A DNA stretch of 64,000 nucleotides. Origin: Thalassospira marina (GTDB lineage: Bacteria > Pseudomonadota > Alphaproteobacteria > Rhodospirillales > Thalassospiraceae). The position numbers and the translations under genes were made by a program. Shown here piece by piece: positions 51,006 through 60,478 of this stretch (position 1 is its first letter; the number at the start of each line of letters is the position of its first letter). Below the pieces are notes generated by a model, which made no database searches, was not told the DNA's origin, and saw only the letters and a program-made list of their open reading frames with translations. The stretch is from NCBI RefSeq assembly GCF_002844375.1, contig NZ_CP024199.1, positions 2,529,001 through 2,593,000 on the forward strand, read 5' to 3'.

Positions 51006-51875
51006 ATGGCCAAATGTGCATTTATCGGACTGGGTGTTATGGGCTATCCAATGGCCGGTCACCTGCAAAAGGCCAGTCACAGCGTCACCGTCTATAACCG
51101 TACCAGCAGCAAAGCCGAAAAATGGGCTGGCGAATTTGGCGGCACCTTTGCCGAAACCCCGGCCAAGGCCGTTGAGGGTGCCGAATTCGTATTTTGCTGC
51201 GTTGGCAATGATGATGACCTGCGCAGCGTCATCACCGGGCCGGACGGCGCATTGGCAGGTATGGCGTCAGGCAGCATTCTGGTTGATAACACCACCGCAT
51301 CGGCCAATGTCGCGCGCGAACTTTATGAAATCGCGGCTAAACAGGGCGTTTCCTTTATTGATGCGCCGGTTTCCGGCGGCCAGGCCGGTGCCGAAAACGG
51401 TGTTCTGACCGTGATGTGCGGCGGCGACAAGGACGCATTTGACAAGGCAGCCCCGATCATTGATGCCTTTGCCCGTTCCTGCAAGCTCCTGGGCGAAAGC
51501 GGCAGTGGCCAGTTGACCAAAATGGTCAACCAGATCTGCATTGCCGGCCTGGTCCAGGGCCTGTCCGAAGCCATGAATTTCGGCACCAAAGCCGGCCTTG
51601 ATATGACCAAGGTAATTGATGTGATTTCCAAAGGTGCCGCAGGTAGCTGGCAGATGGAAAACCGTGGCCAGACAATGGTTGATGGCAAATTCGACTTCGG
51701 TTTTGCTGTTGACTGGATGCGCAAGGACCTAGGCATCTGCCTTGACGAAGCGGGCCGCAATGGCGCACGCCTGCCGGTTACCGCCCTGGTTGACCAGTTT
51801 TATGCCCAGATACAGGGCCGTGGCGGCAATCGCTGGGATACATCCAGCCTGATCCACCTGCTGGCAAACGACTAA
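51006..51875 (+). CDS. NAD(P)-dependent beta-hydroxyacid dehydrogenase (3-hydroxyisobutyrate dehydrogenase family)
   Basis: 289 residues. N-terminal NAD fold AFIGLGVMGYPMAGHLQKA (GLGVMG). Substrate motif DAPVSGGQAGAENGVLTVMC is the family signature. The catalytic Lys is in SGQLTKMVNQICIAG, and KDLGICLDEA follows. The family includes 3-hydroxyisobutyrate dehydrogenase, tartronate semialdehyde reductase and glyoxylate/succinic semialdehyde reductases, which cannot be told apart by eye. It would fit valine catabolism next to the leucine and proline genes. GGGAGG precedes ATG. Confidence 0.88.
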   Translation: MAKCAFIGLGVMGYPMAGHLQKASHSVTVYNRTSSKAEKWAGEFGGTFAETPAKAVEGAEFVFCCVGNDDDLRSVITGPDGALAGMASGSILVDNTTASANVARELYEIAAKQGVSFIDAPVSGGQAGAENGVLTVMCGGDKDAFDKAAPIIDAFARSCKLLGESGSGQLTKMVNQICIAGLVQGLSEAMNFGTKAGLDMTKVIDVISKGAAGSWQMENRGQTMVDGKFDFGFAVDWMRKDLGICLDEAGRNGARLPVTALVDQFYAQIQGRGGNRWDTSSLIHLLAND

Positions 51876-51926
51876 GGCAATCCGTGCTTGCACACTGTGC
51901 GCACCTTTTTTGTAGTGCCCAAACAT

Positions 51927-51962
51927 AAAAATGGCGGCGTCCGATGAGGATGCCGCTATTTT
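51927..51962. terminator. Bidirectional terminator between the dehydrogenase and CtpA genes
   Basis: AAAATGGCGGC / GCCGCTATTTT with one mismatch and a 13-base loop. A and T runs on the outer sides serve the convergent stops at 51875 and 51990. Confidence 0.75.
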
Positions 51963-51989
51963 CGTTTCTAAACCCGGTTAAACCGGCCC

Positions 51990-53546
51990 TTACAGGCCAG
52001 CCCGTAACAGGGGTTCAACCTGATTGCGATATTGGGCCAGCATACCGTCATTGAAGTAGCCAACAGCACATTCCAAAACCTGATCATGCGGGGCTTCTCC
52101 ATTTTCGGCCCCTTCTGCATCACTGGTATGGTCGCCATCCTTGGGTTCAATTTCTTCGGTTTGCGGGTTGGGTGCCTGGTCTTCGGCCTTGAAGCCACCC
52201 TTGCCCAGACGGTCAATCTCGATATCGGCAGCGCACTGGTCAGCAGCAACCGATGTAATCGTCTTGCGCGGGTCACGGCGGCGCGGCGGCAATGCATGGG
52301 CAAGGTCGATCTCGCGATCGAATTCCTCGGCATCCTTTAGCTGCACTTCAATATCAGGAACCACACCATTACCCTGCACAATGTGGTTTTCCGGGGTAGT
52401 GTAATAGCCGGTGGTAATTTTAACCCCACCACCGCCCGAAAGCGGTAAAATGCGCTGCATCGACCCTTTGCCAAAGGACCGTTCACCAATGATGATGCCA
52501 CGGCCATTTTCACGCAATGCGGCTGCCATCAGCTCCGCACCAGATGCCGAACCACGATCCAGCAGAATAACCATCGGCGTCCCATCAAAATAGCTGCTGC
52601 GATCTGCTTCATAGGTGCGCATCTTGCGCTCGCCCCGGCCTTCGGTCGCCACAATCAAACCTTTTGACAGGAACTGATCGGCAATGTCAGCCGCGGAATC
52701 AAGCAAGCCACCCGGATTACGGCGCAAATCGACAATAATGCCACGTGGATTGCTGACACTGCTTTTAAGCTGCTGCAGGTAATCCTGCGTCTGCTCAAGC
52801 GTATTGGCGTCAAAACGCGAAACACGGATATAGGGAATATCATGGTCAATCACCGCTGCGGTAACCGATGGCACCTCGATCTTGGCGCGGCGAATGATGA
52901 CTTCAAAATTCTTGTCCTTACGCAAAATGCCCAGTGTCACCGGCTCGCCCACGCGGCCGCGCATCAGGCGCACGGCCTCGGCGATCGGCTGCCCTTTCAT
53001 ATCGTGGCCGTCAATGGTCGCGATACGGTCATTGGGCTGCAGGCCGGCACGCGCGGCTGGTGTATCGTCAATCGGTGAAACAATACGGATCTGTTTGTCT
53101 TCATCCTGCGCAATAACAATGCCAACACCGGCAAAGCTGCCTTCGGTGCTTTCCTGCAGGCGCTTGAACATATCTTCCGACATATAAGCACTGTGTGGAT
53201 CAAGGTCATGCAGGCTTTGATCCAGCACTTCGCCAACGACATTTTCAGGGCTTTTGTCTTTCAGCTCCAGCTTTGGCAGGGCAGCGATGGAATCATCAAC
53301 AAACTTGTTGGTATCAACCTCGAACACATAGTTTTCGCGCAGGACCTGTACCGTTTCGATATACAGGTTATCTGCCCGGTCAAGCTGGTCGTCCGTCGCG
53401 TTATCATCGACATAGTCACGATAGGCATCAAGGAAGCGTTGCTCATCCTGATTGGCCCATACCGGACCGGCACAGGCCACCAATCGTGTTCCGGCAAACG
53501 CAATGATGATCCCGAAAACGATTGGCAAAATTCCCTTCCGCAGCAC
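51990..53546 (-). CDS. ctpA: C-terminal processing (S41A) periplasmic serine protease
   Basis: 518 residues. N-terminal hydrophobic helix (ILPIVFGIIIAFAGTRLVAC) is a signal or anchor. A substrate-recognition domain follows, then a PDZ domain (~135-220, GSFAGVGIVIAQDEDKQIRI) and the S41 core with the GGLLDSA motif. The catalytic dyad Ser335 is in RGSASGAEL and Lys360 in SFGKGSMQ. The C-terminal ~110 residues (about 400-518) extend beyond the core, with an acidic stretch (EDQAPNPQTEEIEPKDGD) and a closing helical domain. CtpA-type proteases trim envelope proteins and regulate peptidoglycan hydrolases. It is transcribed alone. Confidence 0.93.
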   Translation of the reverse strand: MLRKGILPIVFGIIIAFAGTRLVACAGPVWANQDEQRFLDAYRDYVDDNATDDQLDRADNLYIETVQVLRENYVFEVDTNKFVDDSIAALPKLELKDKSPENVVGEVLDQSLHDLDPHSAYMSEDMFKRLQESTEGSFAGVGIVIAQDEDKQIRIVSPIDDTPAARAGLQPNDRIATIDGHDMKGQPIAEAVRLMRGRVGEPVTLGILRKDKNFEVIIRRAKIEVPSVTAAVIDHDIPYIRVSRFDANTLEQTQDYLQQLKSSVSNPRGIIVDLRRNPGGLLDSAADIADQFLSKGLIVATEGRGERKMRTYEADRSSYFDGTPMVILLDRGSASGAELMAAALRENGRGIIIGERSFGKGSMQRILPLSGGGGVKITTGYYTTPENHIVQGNGVVPDIEVQLKDAEEFDREIDLAHALPPRRRDPRKTITSVAADQCAADIEIDRLGKGGFKAEDQAPNPQTEEIEPKDGDHTSDAEGAENGEAPHDQVLECAVGYFNDGMLAQYRNQVEPLLRAGL

Positions 53547-53990
53547 CGCCTGCTCCTTGTTATGAAAGTCAAATATTGTCAGACCTTATATCCTTCATCG
53601 CGCAAACGCGACCCGGAAGCTGACATTTTTGGGCAAAGACGCGTAAATGTGATCGAAACGCACCATTGGGTGAAGACACACTGCGCATGCAAGCAAAGCA
53701 GTCGACAACTGCGCATTGGCACACATTTCAGATCACATTTAAGCAACCAAACACTACAGACAAATATATCGTAATTACGGCAAGGCAACATATAGGTCTG
53801 AAAGAACTGCAAATAAACCCGTTCCAAAGTCGGTATTTCACCGCTCAAAATTTCCGATCACACGCATAGCAATATGGACTCGAATTCCGTGCGTGGCTTG
53901 ATTATGCTGTAGGCAACAATTGATGCCCGGCAAAAGACCGTGGCACATCCGAGCGGGCGCCTCACTGATTTTAGGGAGACGTCATAATTC
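53547..53990. other. Divergent noncoding region between ctpA and the acyl-CoA dehydrogenase gene
   Basis: 444 bases without a credible gene (a 89-codon minus-strand frame at 53579-53848 is Cys-rich and lacks a ribosome site). AAATGTGATC at 53646 and its reverse complement GATCACATTT at 53731 are good CRP/FNR-type half-sites but are 75 bases apart, and each lacks its partner. Otherwise I see nothing. Confidence 0.5.
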
Positions 53991-55784
53991 ATGACTGACT
54001 ATTTGCCGCCGATTGACGATGTGCGCTTCATCCTTCGTCACGTTATCGGCCTTGATGGCATTGCAGAAATCCCTGCTTTTGCCGATGCCACCCCCGAGAC
54101 CATCGACGCCATCCTTGATGAGGCCGGAAAACTCGCAGCGGGCCACCTTGCCCCGTTAAATCGCACGGGCGATCAACAGGGTTCGCATCTGCAATCTGAT
54201 GGCAGTGTAAAAACGCCGGATGGCTGGCAGGATGCCTATCGCCATTTTCAGGATGGCGGCTGGCAAGGTATATCGGCATCACCCAATCATGGTGGCATGG
54301 GTCTTCCCCTGACCATTGGTGCTGCCGTCGCCGAATTCTGGCATTCGGCCAACATGGCATTTGCCCTGTGCCCGATGTTAACAGCTGGCGCAATCGAGCT
54401 TCTGACCACCCATGGCTCGCCCGTCCAAAAGGACCTTTACCTGACAAGGCTGATTTCCGGTGAATGGACCGGCACCATGAACCTGACGGAACCACAGGCC
54501 GGGTCTGATCTGGCACAGGTCCGCAGCCGCGCCGAACCCGATGGAAATGGCAACTGGCTTGTTCGCGGGCAAAAAATATTCATCACCTATGGTGACCATG
54601 ACCTGACGGACAATATTGTTCATCTGGTTCTGGCCCGCACACCAGATGCCCCTGCCGGGGTAAAGGGCATTTCGCTGTTTATTGTGCCCAAATATCTATG
54701 TAATGAAAACGGCACATTGGGCCAGCGCAACGACGTTCACGTTGTATCGCTGGAACACAAACTGGGCATTCATGCCAGCCCGACGGCGGTTCTGTCCTTT
54801 GGTGACGATAAAGGTGCCGTTGGCTATATGGTTGGCAAGGAAGGCAATGGCCTGGCTGCCATGTTCACGATGATGAACAATGCGCGCCTTGCCGTGGGGC
54901 AACAGGGCATTGCCATTGGCGAACGCGCCTATCAGCAGGCACTGGATTACGCCAGAACCCGCATTCAGGGGCGCGACACCAAGACCGGCGCTCCGGCCCC
55001 GATCCTGCATCACGCTGATATTGCGCGCATGTTATTGCGCATGCGAGCCAGCACCGAAGCTGCCCGTATCCTTGCCCTTTATGCCGCAAACCAGCTTGAT
55101 ATCGCGCACCACCATGGCGACGCTGCTATCGCAGCCAATGCGCAGGCGCGTGCTGACCTGCTTATTCCCATGGTCAAGGCCTGGTCGACTGATCTGGGTG
55201 TGGAAAATGCGTCGCTGGGCATTCAGGTCCATGGTGGCATGGGCTTTATCGAGGAAACAGGTGCAGCCCAGCATCTGCGCGATGCCCGTATCGCCCCCAT
55301 TTATGAAGGCACCAACGGCATTCAGGCACTTGATCTTATTGGCCGCAAACTTCTGCGTGACCAGGGTGCTGCGGCCTTTGCTTTGATGGACACGATCACC
55401 ACCGATATTGCAGACAATGCCTTTGAACCATCGCTTGGCACAGCCATATCGCAGCTAAAAACCTGCACAAAACAGATCCTCGATACCTGTACCGATGACC
55501 ATAATCTAGCGCAAACCGTCGCCAGCCCCTATCTGCGCCTGTTTGCCACCATTTGTGGTGGGTGGCTGATGGCCCGATCACAGGTCGCCCTTGATACGGC
55601 CCGTGGCGACTATTCCTCGGCTTTCATCACCCGCAAGCAGGCATCGATCACTTTCTATGTCACCCAGATTTTGCCGGAATGTGAAATGCTGCATTCGCAG
55701 ATTCATCATTGCCTGCAGCCAGCAATTTCGGGGCAGCCGGGCAACATTATAATGGAAATTGAAACAGCCTTTGCTACCGATTGA
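53991..55784 (+). CDS. Acyl-CoA dehydrogenase, DmdC-like
   Basis: 597 residues, longer than classical ~380-residue enzymes because of a C-terminal ~130-residue extension. Features: GGWQGISASPNHGGMGLPLT, MNLTEPQAGSDLAQVRSRAE (FAD/substrate contact), KIFITYGDHDLTDNIVHLVL, VHGGMGFIEETGAAQHLRDA and catalytic-region IYEGTNGIQALDLIGRKLL. Length and motifs match DmdC (3-methylmercaptopropionyl-CoA dehydrogenase) and related long acyl-CoA dehydrogenases. True DmdC participates in DMSP catabolism; the substrate here is not proven. It could instead act on medium-chain or branched acyl-CoA. Confidence 0.88.
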   Translation: MTDYLPPIDDVRFILRHVIGLDGIAEIPAFADATPETIDAILDEAGKLAAGHLAPLNRTGDQQGSHLQSDGSVKTPDGWQDAYRHFQDGGWQGISASPNHGGMGLPLTIGAAVAEFWHSANMAFALCPMLTAGAIELLTTHGSPVQKDLYLTRLISGEWTGTMNLTEPQAGSDLAQVRSRAEPDGNGNWLVRGQKIFITYGDHDLTDNIVHLVLARTPDAPAGVKGISLFIVPKYLCNENGTLGQRNDVHVVSLEHKLGIHASPTAVLSFGDDKGAVGYMVGKEGNGLAAMFTMMNNARLAVGQQGIAIGERAYQQALDYARTRIQGRDTKTGAPAPILHHADIARMLLRMRASTEAARILALYAANQLDIAHHHGDAAIAANAQARADLLIPMVKAWSTDLGVENASLGIQVHGGMGFIEETGAAQHLRDARIAPIYEGTNGIQALDLIGRKLLRDQGAAAFALMDTITTDIADNAFEPSLGTAISQLKTCTKQILDTCTDDHNLAQTVASPYLRLFATICGGWLMARSQVALDTARGDYSSAFITRKQASITFYVTQILPECEMLHSQIHHCLQPAISGQPGNIIMEIETAFATD

Positions 55785-55800
55785 AAGGCTGGCAACGATA

Positions 55801-55853
55801 TGTCCGCCATCGGGTTTTGTAGGGCACCAACCCACATCATTTGATGGCGGACA
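55801..55853. repeat. 11-base-pair inverted repeat with internal hairpin after the acyl-CoA dehydrogenase gene
   Basis: TGTCCGCCATC (55801-55811) and GATGGCGGACA (55843-55853) are perfect complements. The 31-base loop contains a second stem, GGGTT/AACCC. It lies 17 bases after the stop and may terminate the transcript or stabilise its 3' end, although the T tract after it is weak. Confidence 0.55.
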
Positions 55854-55992
55854 CAGGATTTTGAACGATCCACGCAGGCGATAGCATCTTGCAAAACAAG
55901 CCAAATTTGCTTGGCAAGCCTTCAATTTGGTAAATACGAAAAAATACGGAAATTTTCAGCCAATTTCCTGTTTCTGTTTTTATCGGCTTCTC

Positions 55993-55998
55993 TATAAT
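55993..55998 (+). promoter_or_regulatory. Consensus -10 box of the lptF promoter (leaderless)
   Basis: TATAAT ends at 55998. With the usual ~7-base spacing, transcription would start at 56005-56006, the lptF ATG itself. No strong -35 is visible. No Shine-Dalgarno site precedes the ATG, which agrees with a leaderless message. Confidence 0.5.
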
Positions 55999-56005
55999 CC
56001 GCCCG

Positions 56006-57136
56006 ATGAATCGCTTGACCCGATATATGCTCAAACAGCAGCTTATCATGATGGTTTTTGTGACACTGGGCCTGCTCTGTGTCATTTGGCTGTCGCAAAG
56101 CCTGCGTTTCGTGGAAATGATTGTAAACCGGGGTCTTTCGATTTCGGTCTTTTTGCATTTAACCTCCCTGCTGCTGCCCAGTTTCCTGACAATCATCCTG
56201 CCGATTGCTTTGTTTTTCGTGGTGGTTTTCACCTATAACAAGTTGATCCAGGATCGCGAACTGATCGTCATGCGATCAGCAGGGCTAAGTCAGTGGGCGC
56301 TAGCAAAACCGGCCATTATCCTGGCAATCGCGGTTGCTGGCGTTGGATATTTTTTAACGCTCTATTATCTTCCCTACAGCTATCGTCAATTCAAAGAACT
56401 GCAATATACCATCCGGAACGACTATTCGTCGGTTCTGTTGCAGGAAGGCAGCTTCACCGATATTGACGGATTAACGATCTATGTGCGCGAAGTCGGGCAG
56501 GATAACGAACTGATGGGCATTCTGGTTCACGATGCTCGCAATCCAAAGGCGCAAAGCACGATGATGGCGAAAAACGGTGCATTGGTTCGCACCGATAAAG
56601 GCCCGCGCATTGTGCTGCTTGATGGCAACCGCCAGGAAGTGAATACCGAAGACGGTACCATGTCGATCCTGTATTTTGATCGATATGCCGTTGATATCGC
56701 CGAAGATATTGATGACCCGTCGCTGCGTTATCTTGAAGCGCGCGAACGCAGTGTTGGCAACCTTTTAACGGCCGACCCGCCTGATATCCAACCCCAGGAC
56801 ATTCGCAAATATCGCGCCGAAGGGCATGAACGGCTGATTTCCCCGCTTTATGCGGTTGGCTTTGCATCGCTTGCACTTGCGGTTCTGGTTTCAGGCAGCT
56901 TTTCGCGCCGTACCCAGCATTCACGCCTACTTATCGCCATTGCCCTTATGATCGGCTGCGAGGCGGCATCAATTGCACTTAAAAATATTGCCGCGAAAAA
57001 CCCGGCCTTTATCGTGCTGATGTATCTGAATGTACTGCTGCCGATTGTGGGTGGTCTTTATTGGACCTTCCGGGGGCCTAAAATAACGCTGGCGCGCCGC
57101 AACGATTGCAGCACCGAGGAAGGATCCGCATCATGA
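56006..57136 (+). CDS. lptF: LPS export ABC transporter permease LptF
   Basis: Half of the LptF-LptG inner-membrane permease that extracts LPS for LptB2FGC. 376 residues. Six membrane helices by hydropathy: three near the N-terminus (LIMMVFVTLGLLCVIWL, FLTIILPIALFFVVV, ILAIAVAGVGYFLTLYY), three near the C-terminus (LYAVGFASLALAVLVSG, LLIAIALMIGCEAASIAL, FIVLMYLNVLLPIVGGLYW). The beta-jellyroll periplasmic domain lies between. The signature LQDRELIVMRSAGLSQWALA-type coupling helix is present (IQDRELIVMRSAGLSQWA). It overlaps lptG by ATGA. Confidence 0.95.
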   Translation: MNRLTRYMLKQQLIMMVFVTLGLLCVIWLSQSLRFVEMIVNRGLSISVFLHLTSLLLPSFLTIILPIALFFVVVFTYNKLIQDRELIVMRSAGLSQWALAKPAIILAIAVAGVGYFLTLYYLPYSYRQFKELQYTIRNDYSSVLLQEGSFTDIDGLTIYVREVGQDNELMGILVHDARNPKAQSTMMAKNGALVRTDKGPRIVLLDGNRQEVNTEDGTMSILYFDRYAVDIAEDIDDPSLRYLEARERSVGNLLTADPPDIQPQDIRKYRAEGHERLISPLYAVGFASLALAVLVSGSFSRRTQHSRLLIAIALMIGCEAASIALKNIAAKNPAFIVLMYLNVLLPIVGGLYWTFRGPKITLARRNDCSTEEGSAS

Positions 57137-58236
57137 GGGTCTCTCCGCTTCTCACATGGTATTTCGGCCGCCATGTGCTTTATTCCATTCTCGCCATTCT
57201 TGTCCTGCTTGTCGGCCTTATCTTTATTGGCGACATGATCGAACTTCTGCGCCGCGCCAGCAGCCGGCCGGATGCGACCATTACCATCGTTGCCCAAATG
57301 GCAATGGCGCGCATTCCCTTCATGACCGAAAAGGTTTTGCCTTTTGGGGTCCTGTTTGGCTCGATGTATTCCTTCTGGAAACTGACAGGAAACCAGGAAC
57401 TGGTGGTGACGCGCGCAGCTGGCGTATCTGCCTGGCAGTTTTTGTTGCCGCCGCTTCTGTGTGCCTTCCTGCTTGGCACCATCCAGATCACGGCATTAAA
57501 CCCGTTATCGTCGATTTTGCTGCAGAAATACGAAAAGCTCGATTCCCGCTACCTTAAGGGCGTATCAAGCGTCATGAACCTGTCTTCCAGTGGTTTGTGG
57601 TTGCGTCAGGGCACGCAAAATGGCCAGGCGGTGATTTATGCCCGCACGGTACAGTCCCAGGAAGAAGACCGGATCGACCTGCGCGATGTCACGGTATTTC
57701 GCTTTGAAAACCTCGATGACTTTACCTCACGCATCGATTCTGCGCGCGCTGTTCTCGAACCGGGGCTTTGGCATTTTTACAATGCCTGGAGCTTTGTTCC
57801 CGGCCAGAAAAGCACCTTTGCAAAGGACCTGGAACTACCGACAAACCTGACAGCCCGCAAAATTCAGGACAGCTTTGCCTCGCCCGATACCATGTCATTC
57901 TGGGACCTCAAGCCGTTCATCAATTTGCTGGAGCGCGCGGGTTTCAATGCAAAGCGGCACCTGATCCATTTTCACGGTCTGCTGTCCCGGCCGTTACTGT
58001 TATGTGCCATGGTTCTCATTGCGGCGGCCTTCTGCCTTAAATTTTCTCGACGCCGCAGGGTGTCTCTTGTTATCGGTGGTGGTGTTACCACAGGTTTTCT
58101 GTTGTATTTCTTTACCGACGTTGCTTCTGCACTGGGTGTTTCGGGTGGGTTGCCCCCGGCCCTGGCCGCGTGGGCACCAGCTGGTATTTCCGCATTGCTG
58201 GGAATATCGACATTGTTACATCTGGAGGATGGCTAA
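57133..58236 (+). CDS. lptG: LPS export ABC transporter permease LptG
   Basis: The second permease half. 367 residues from ATG 57133, which overlaps the lptF stop (ATGA) and has AGGA 8 bases upstream; a frame nine codons longer is rejected. Helices: VLYSILAILVLLVGLIFIG, MTEKVLPFGVLFGSMYSFW, LLPPLLCAFLLGTIQI near the N-terminus; LLSRPLLLCAMVLIAAAFCL, LVIGGGVTTGFLLYFF, LAAWAPAGISALLGISTLL near the C-terminus. The coupling segment TGNQELVVTRAAGVSAWQFL is conserved. The tail ends in LHLEDG. Confidence 0.95.
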   Translation: MRVSPLLTWYFGRHVLYSILAILVLLVGLIFIGDMIELLRRASSRPDATITIVAQMAMARIPFMTEKVLPFGVLFGSMYSFWKLTGNQELVVTRAAGVSAWQFLLPPLLCAFLLGTIQITALNPLSSILLQKYEKLDSRYLKGVSSVMNLSSSGLWLRQGTQNGQAVIYARTVQSQEEDRIDLRDVTVFRFENLDDFTSRIDSARAVLEPGLWHFYNAWSFVPGQKSTFAKDLELPTNLTARKIQDSFASPDTMSFWDLKPFINLLERAGFNAKRHLIHFHGLLSRPLLLCAMVLIAAAFCLKFSRRRRVSLVIGGGVTTGFLLYFFTDVASALGVSGGLPPALAAWAPAGISALLGISTLLHLEDG

Positions 58237-58240
58237 CTAG

Positions 58241-60472
58241 ATGGCGGACTTGTCAGGGGGAAGTCTGAAAGCATTGGCTGTATGGGGAATGATCGGGGGG
58301 ATGGTCTCGGCCATGACACCTGTCATCTCTTACGCCCAGGGTACAGACGCTACGAAGCCAGCAGTAAATGCCGATAACCAGAACGGCAGTAACAGCAATG
58401 CCGATCCTGCAACGGATAAGGAAAACCCGCTTCTGTTTTCTGCCGATGAAGTGGATTATAGCGACGATCTGAAAACGGTTACCGCTCGCGGAAATGTTGA
58501 AATTTCGCGCGATAACCGTGTTCTGATGGCCGATACCGTCAGCTATGACATGACCAAGGATGTCGTTTCGGCATCGGGTAATGTCAAAATGCTTGAACCG
58601 ACGGGCGAAGTGGTTTTCGCCAATTATGTCGAGCTTACGGGCGACTTCAAGGAAGGCATCATCAAAGACATTTACGTCCTGCTTGATGACCATACCCGTC
58701 TGGCTGGTGTTGGTGCACGCCGCAGTGAAGGCAATTTCACCGAACTTGCCAAAGCCGTTTATTCGCCCTGTAAAGTCTGCGAAGACGACCCCGAAAAACC
58801 GCCGCTATGGCGCATCAAGGCCGCCCGGGTCACCCATGACCAGAAAGGCCAGAATATCGAATACAAGGATGCGCGCCTTGAATTTGAAGGCGTGCCAATC
58901 CTTTACAGCCCCTATTTCAGCCATCCCGATCCCACAGTAAAACGGCGGTCTGGCCTTCTTGCGCCAACGTTCGGCAGCACCAGTTACGTTGGCGCAAGAT
59001 TTGAACTGCCCTATTACTGGGTCATTGATAAATCAAGCGACCTGACGCTGCGTCCCATCGTCACAGCCAAAAAGGGCCCGGTTCTGGCATCGGAATATCG
59101 TCGCAAGTTCGATACAGGCAATTTGAATATCATTGATAGCATCACCGATGGTGGCGATGATGGCTGGCAGGGCCACATTGATGCCGACGGCCGTTTTGAT
59201 ATCGACAAAAACTGGCGCTGGGGTTTTGATGCCGAACAGGCTTCTAGCAAAACCTATATGTCACGATATGGCTTTGGCTCCCCCTCTGTCCTGACATCAA
59301 ACCTGTTTGGCGAACGGTTTAGCGCGCAAAATTACGGCCGTATCGATGGTTATTACTTCCAGGGTCTGAAGGAAGAAGACAGCCGGGCAACCAGCCCGCT
59401 GGTACTTCCCCATGCCCAATACCATGCCCGCACCACACCCGATGCCATTGGTGCCTATACCACGCTCGACCTTGATGCCTTATCGCTGTCGCGCCGTGAG
59501 GGCGCAGATTCCAACCGCCTTTCCGGCAAAGTTGGTTGGGAACTGCCACATATCGGCGATTACGGCGATGTCACCAAAATCACGCTTTCGATGCGTGGTG
59601 ACAGCTACATGGTCAACAACGTAACGCGCAGCGGCCAGTCAGATTACACTGGCTATGCCGGGCGTGCCGTACCGCTCGCCGCCATTGACTGGAACATGCC
59701 GTTTGTGCGCGACGAAGGCGGTTATCATCAGGTTATCAAACCGATTGCCATGGTGGCATGGTCACCCAATGGCGGTAACCCGGATGAAATTCCGAACGAA
59801 GATTCGCAATCCTTCGAATTTGATGACATCAACCTATTCTCCCATGACCGCTATGGCGGGCTTGACAAGGTTGAAGACGGTTTGCGTGCCAGTTACGGCA
59901 TGGAATGGGGTATTTACGGGCAAAATGGGGGCTATACCAATGCTCTGTTTGGCCAAAGCTACCGCCTGGAAGATAACGGCACATTTGCCGACGGTTCCGG
60001 CCTTGATAAACATCTTTCGGATTATGTTGGTCGCGTTACGGTTGCCCCGAACCAGTTTGTCGATTTAACCTATCGTTTCCGTCTTGATAGCAGCGATTTC
60101 TCTCCGCGCCGCAACCAGTTGGCCGCAAGTGTGGGCGAAGAACGCACCCTGCGCCTTGATCTGAGCTATTTGCAGCTTACGGAAAATGCCGGCTCGGAAG
60201 AATTCAACGACCGCGAAGAACTGTATTTCAACGCAACACACCGCTTTAACGACTATTGGTCGGGTAACGGATATGGTCGTTTTGACCTTGATCAGAACGG
60301 CGACCCCCTTGAATACGGTATCGGCTTTCAGTACGAAGACGAGTGCTTTATTTTCGACGGACGTGTACGCCGGACATTTTACCAGGATCAGGATCTTGGA
60401 CAGTCTGACGAAATCATGTTCCGCCTCGTCTTCAAGACACTGGGCGAATTTGCCTCCCAAGCAGGACTTTAA
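58241..60472 (+). CDS. lptD: LPS-assembly protein LptD
   Basis: Outer-membrane beta-barrel that inserts LPS into the outer leaflet with LptE. 743 residues. Signal peptide at the N-terminus (LKALAVWGMIGGMVSAM, cleavage near YAQ). OstA domain ~60-180 (LKTVTARGNVEISRDNRVL, ADTVSYDMTKDVVSASGNVK). Cys177 and Cys180 (SPCKVCEDD) and a late Cys (YEDECFIFDG) could form disulfides, as in E. coli. The C-terminal barrel ends LVFKTLGEFASQAGL, with aromatic beta signals. It starts 4 bases after lptG, with GGAGG 10 bases upstream. Confidence 0.94.
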   Translation: MADLSGGSLKALAVWGMIGGMVSAMTPVISYAQGTDATKPAVNADNQNGSNSNADPATDKENPLLFSADEVDYSDDLKTVTARGNVEISRDNRVLMADTVSYDMTKDVVSASGNVKMLEPTGEVVFANYVELTGDFKEGIIKDIYVLLDDHTRLAGVGARRSEGNFTELAKAVYSPCKVCEDDPEKPPLWRIKAARVTHDQKGQNIEYKDARLEFEGVPILYSPYFSHPDPTVKRRSGLLAPTFGSTSYVGARFELPYYWVIDKSSDLTLRPIVTAKKGPVLASEYRRKFDTGNLNIIDSITDGGDDGWQGHIDADGRFDIDKNWRWGFDAEQASSKTYMSRYGFGSPSVLTSNLFGERFSAQNYGRIDGYYFQGLKEEDSRATSPLVLPHAQYHARTTPDAIGAYTTLDLDALSLSRREGADSNRLSGKVGWELPHIGDYGDVTKITLSMRGDSYMVNNVTRSGQSDYTGYAGRAVPLAAIDWNMPFVRDEGGYHQVIKPIAMVAWSPNGGNPDEIPNEDSQSFEFDDINLFSHDRYGGLDKVEDGLRASYGMEWGIYGQNGGYTNALFGQSYRLEDNGTFADGSGLDKHLSDYVGRVTVAPNQFVDLTYRFRLDSSDFSPRRNQLAASVGEERTLRLDLSYLQLTENAGSEEFNDREELYFNATHRFNDYWSGNGYGRFDLDQNGDPLEYGIGFQYEDECFIFDGRVRRTFYQDQDLGQSDEIMFRLVFKTLGEFASQAGL

Positions 60473-60478
60473 CAGAAT

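Noticed and set aside
53640..53742. CRP/FNR sites between ctpA and the acyl-CoA dehydrogenase gene
   Set aside because: AAATGTGATC half-sites are good but are 75 bases apart and lack paired halves, so I kept them only as a note.
53579..53848. 89-codon minus-strand frame
   Set aside because: Cys-rich, no ribosome site, no resemblance to known proteins. It overlaps the expected divergent promoters.
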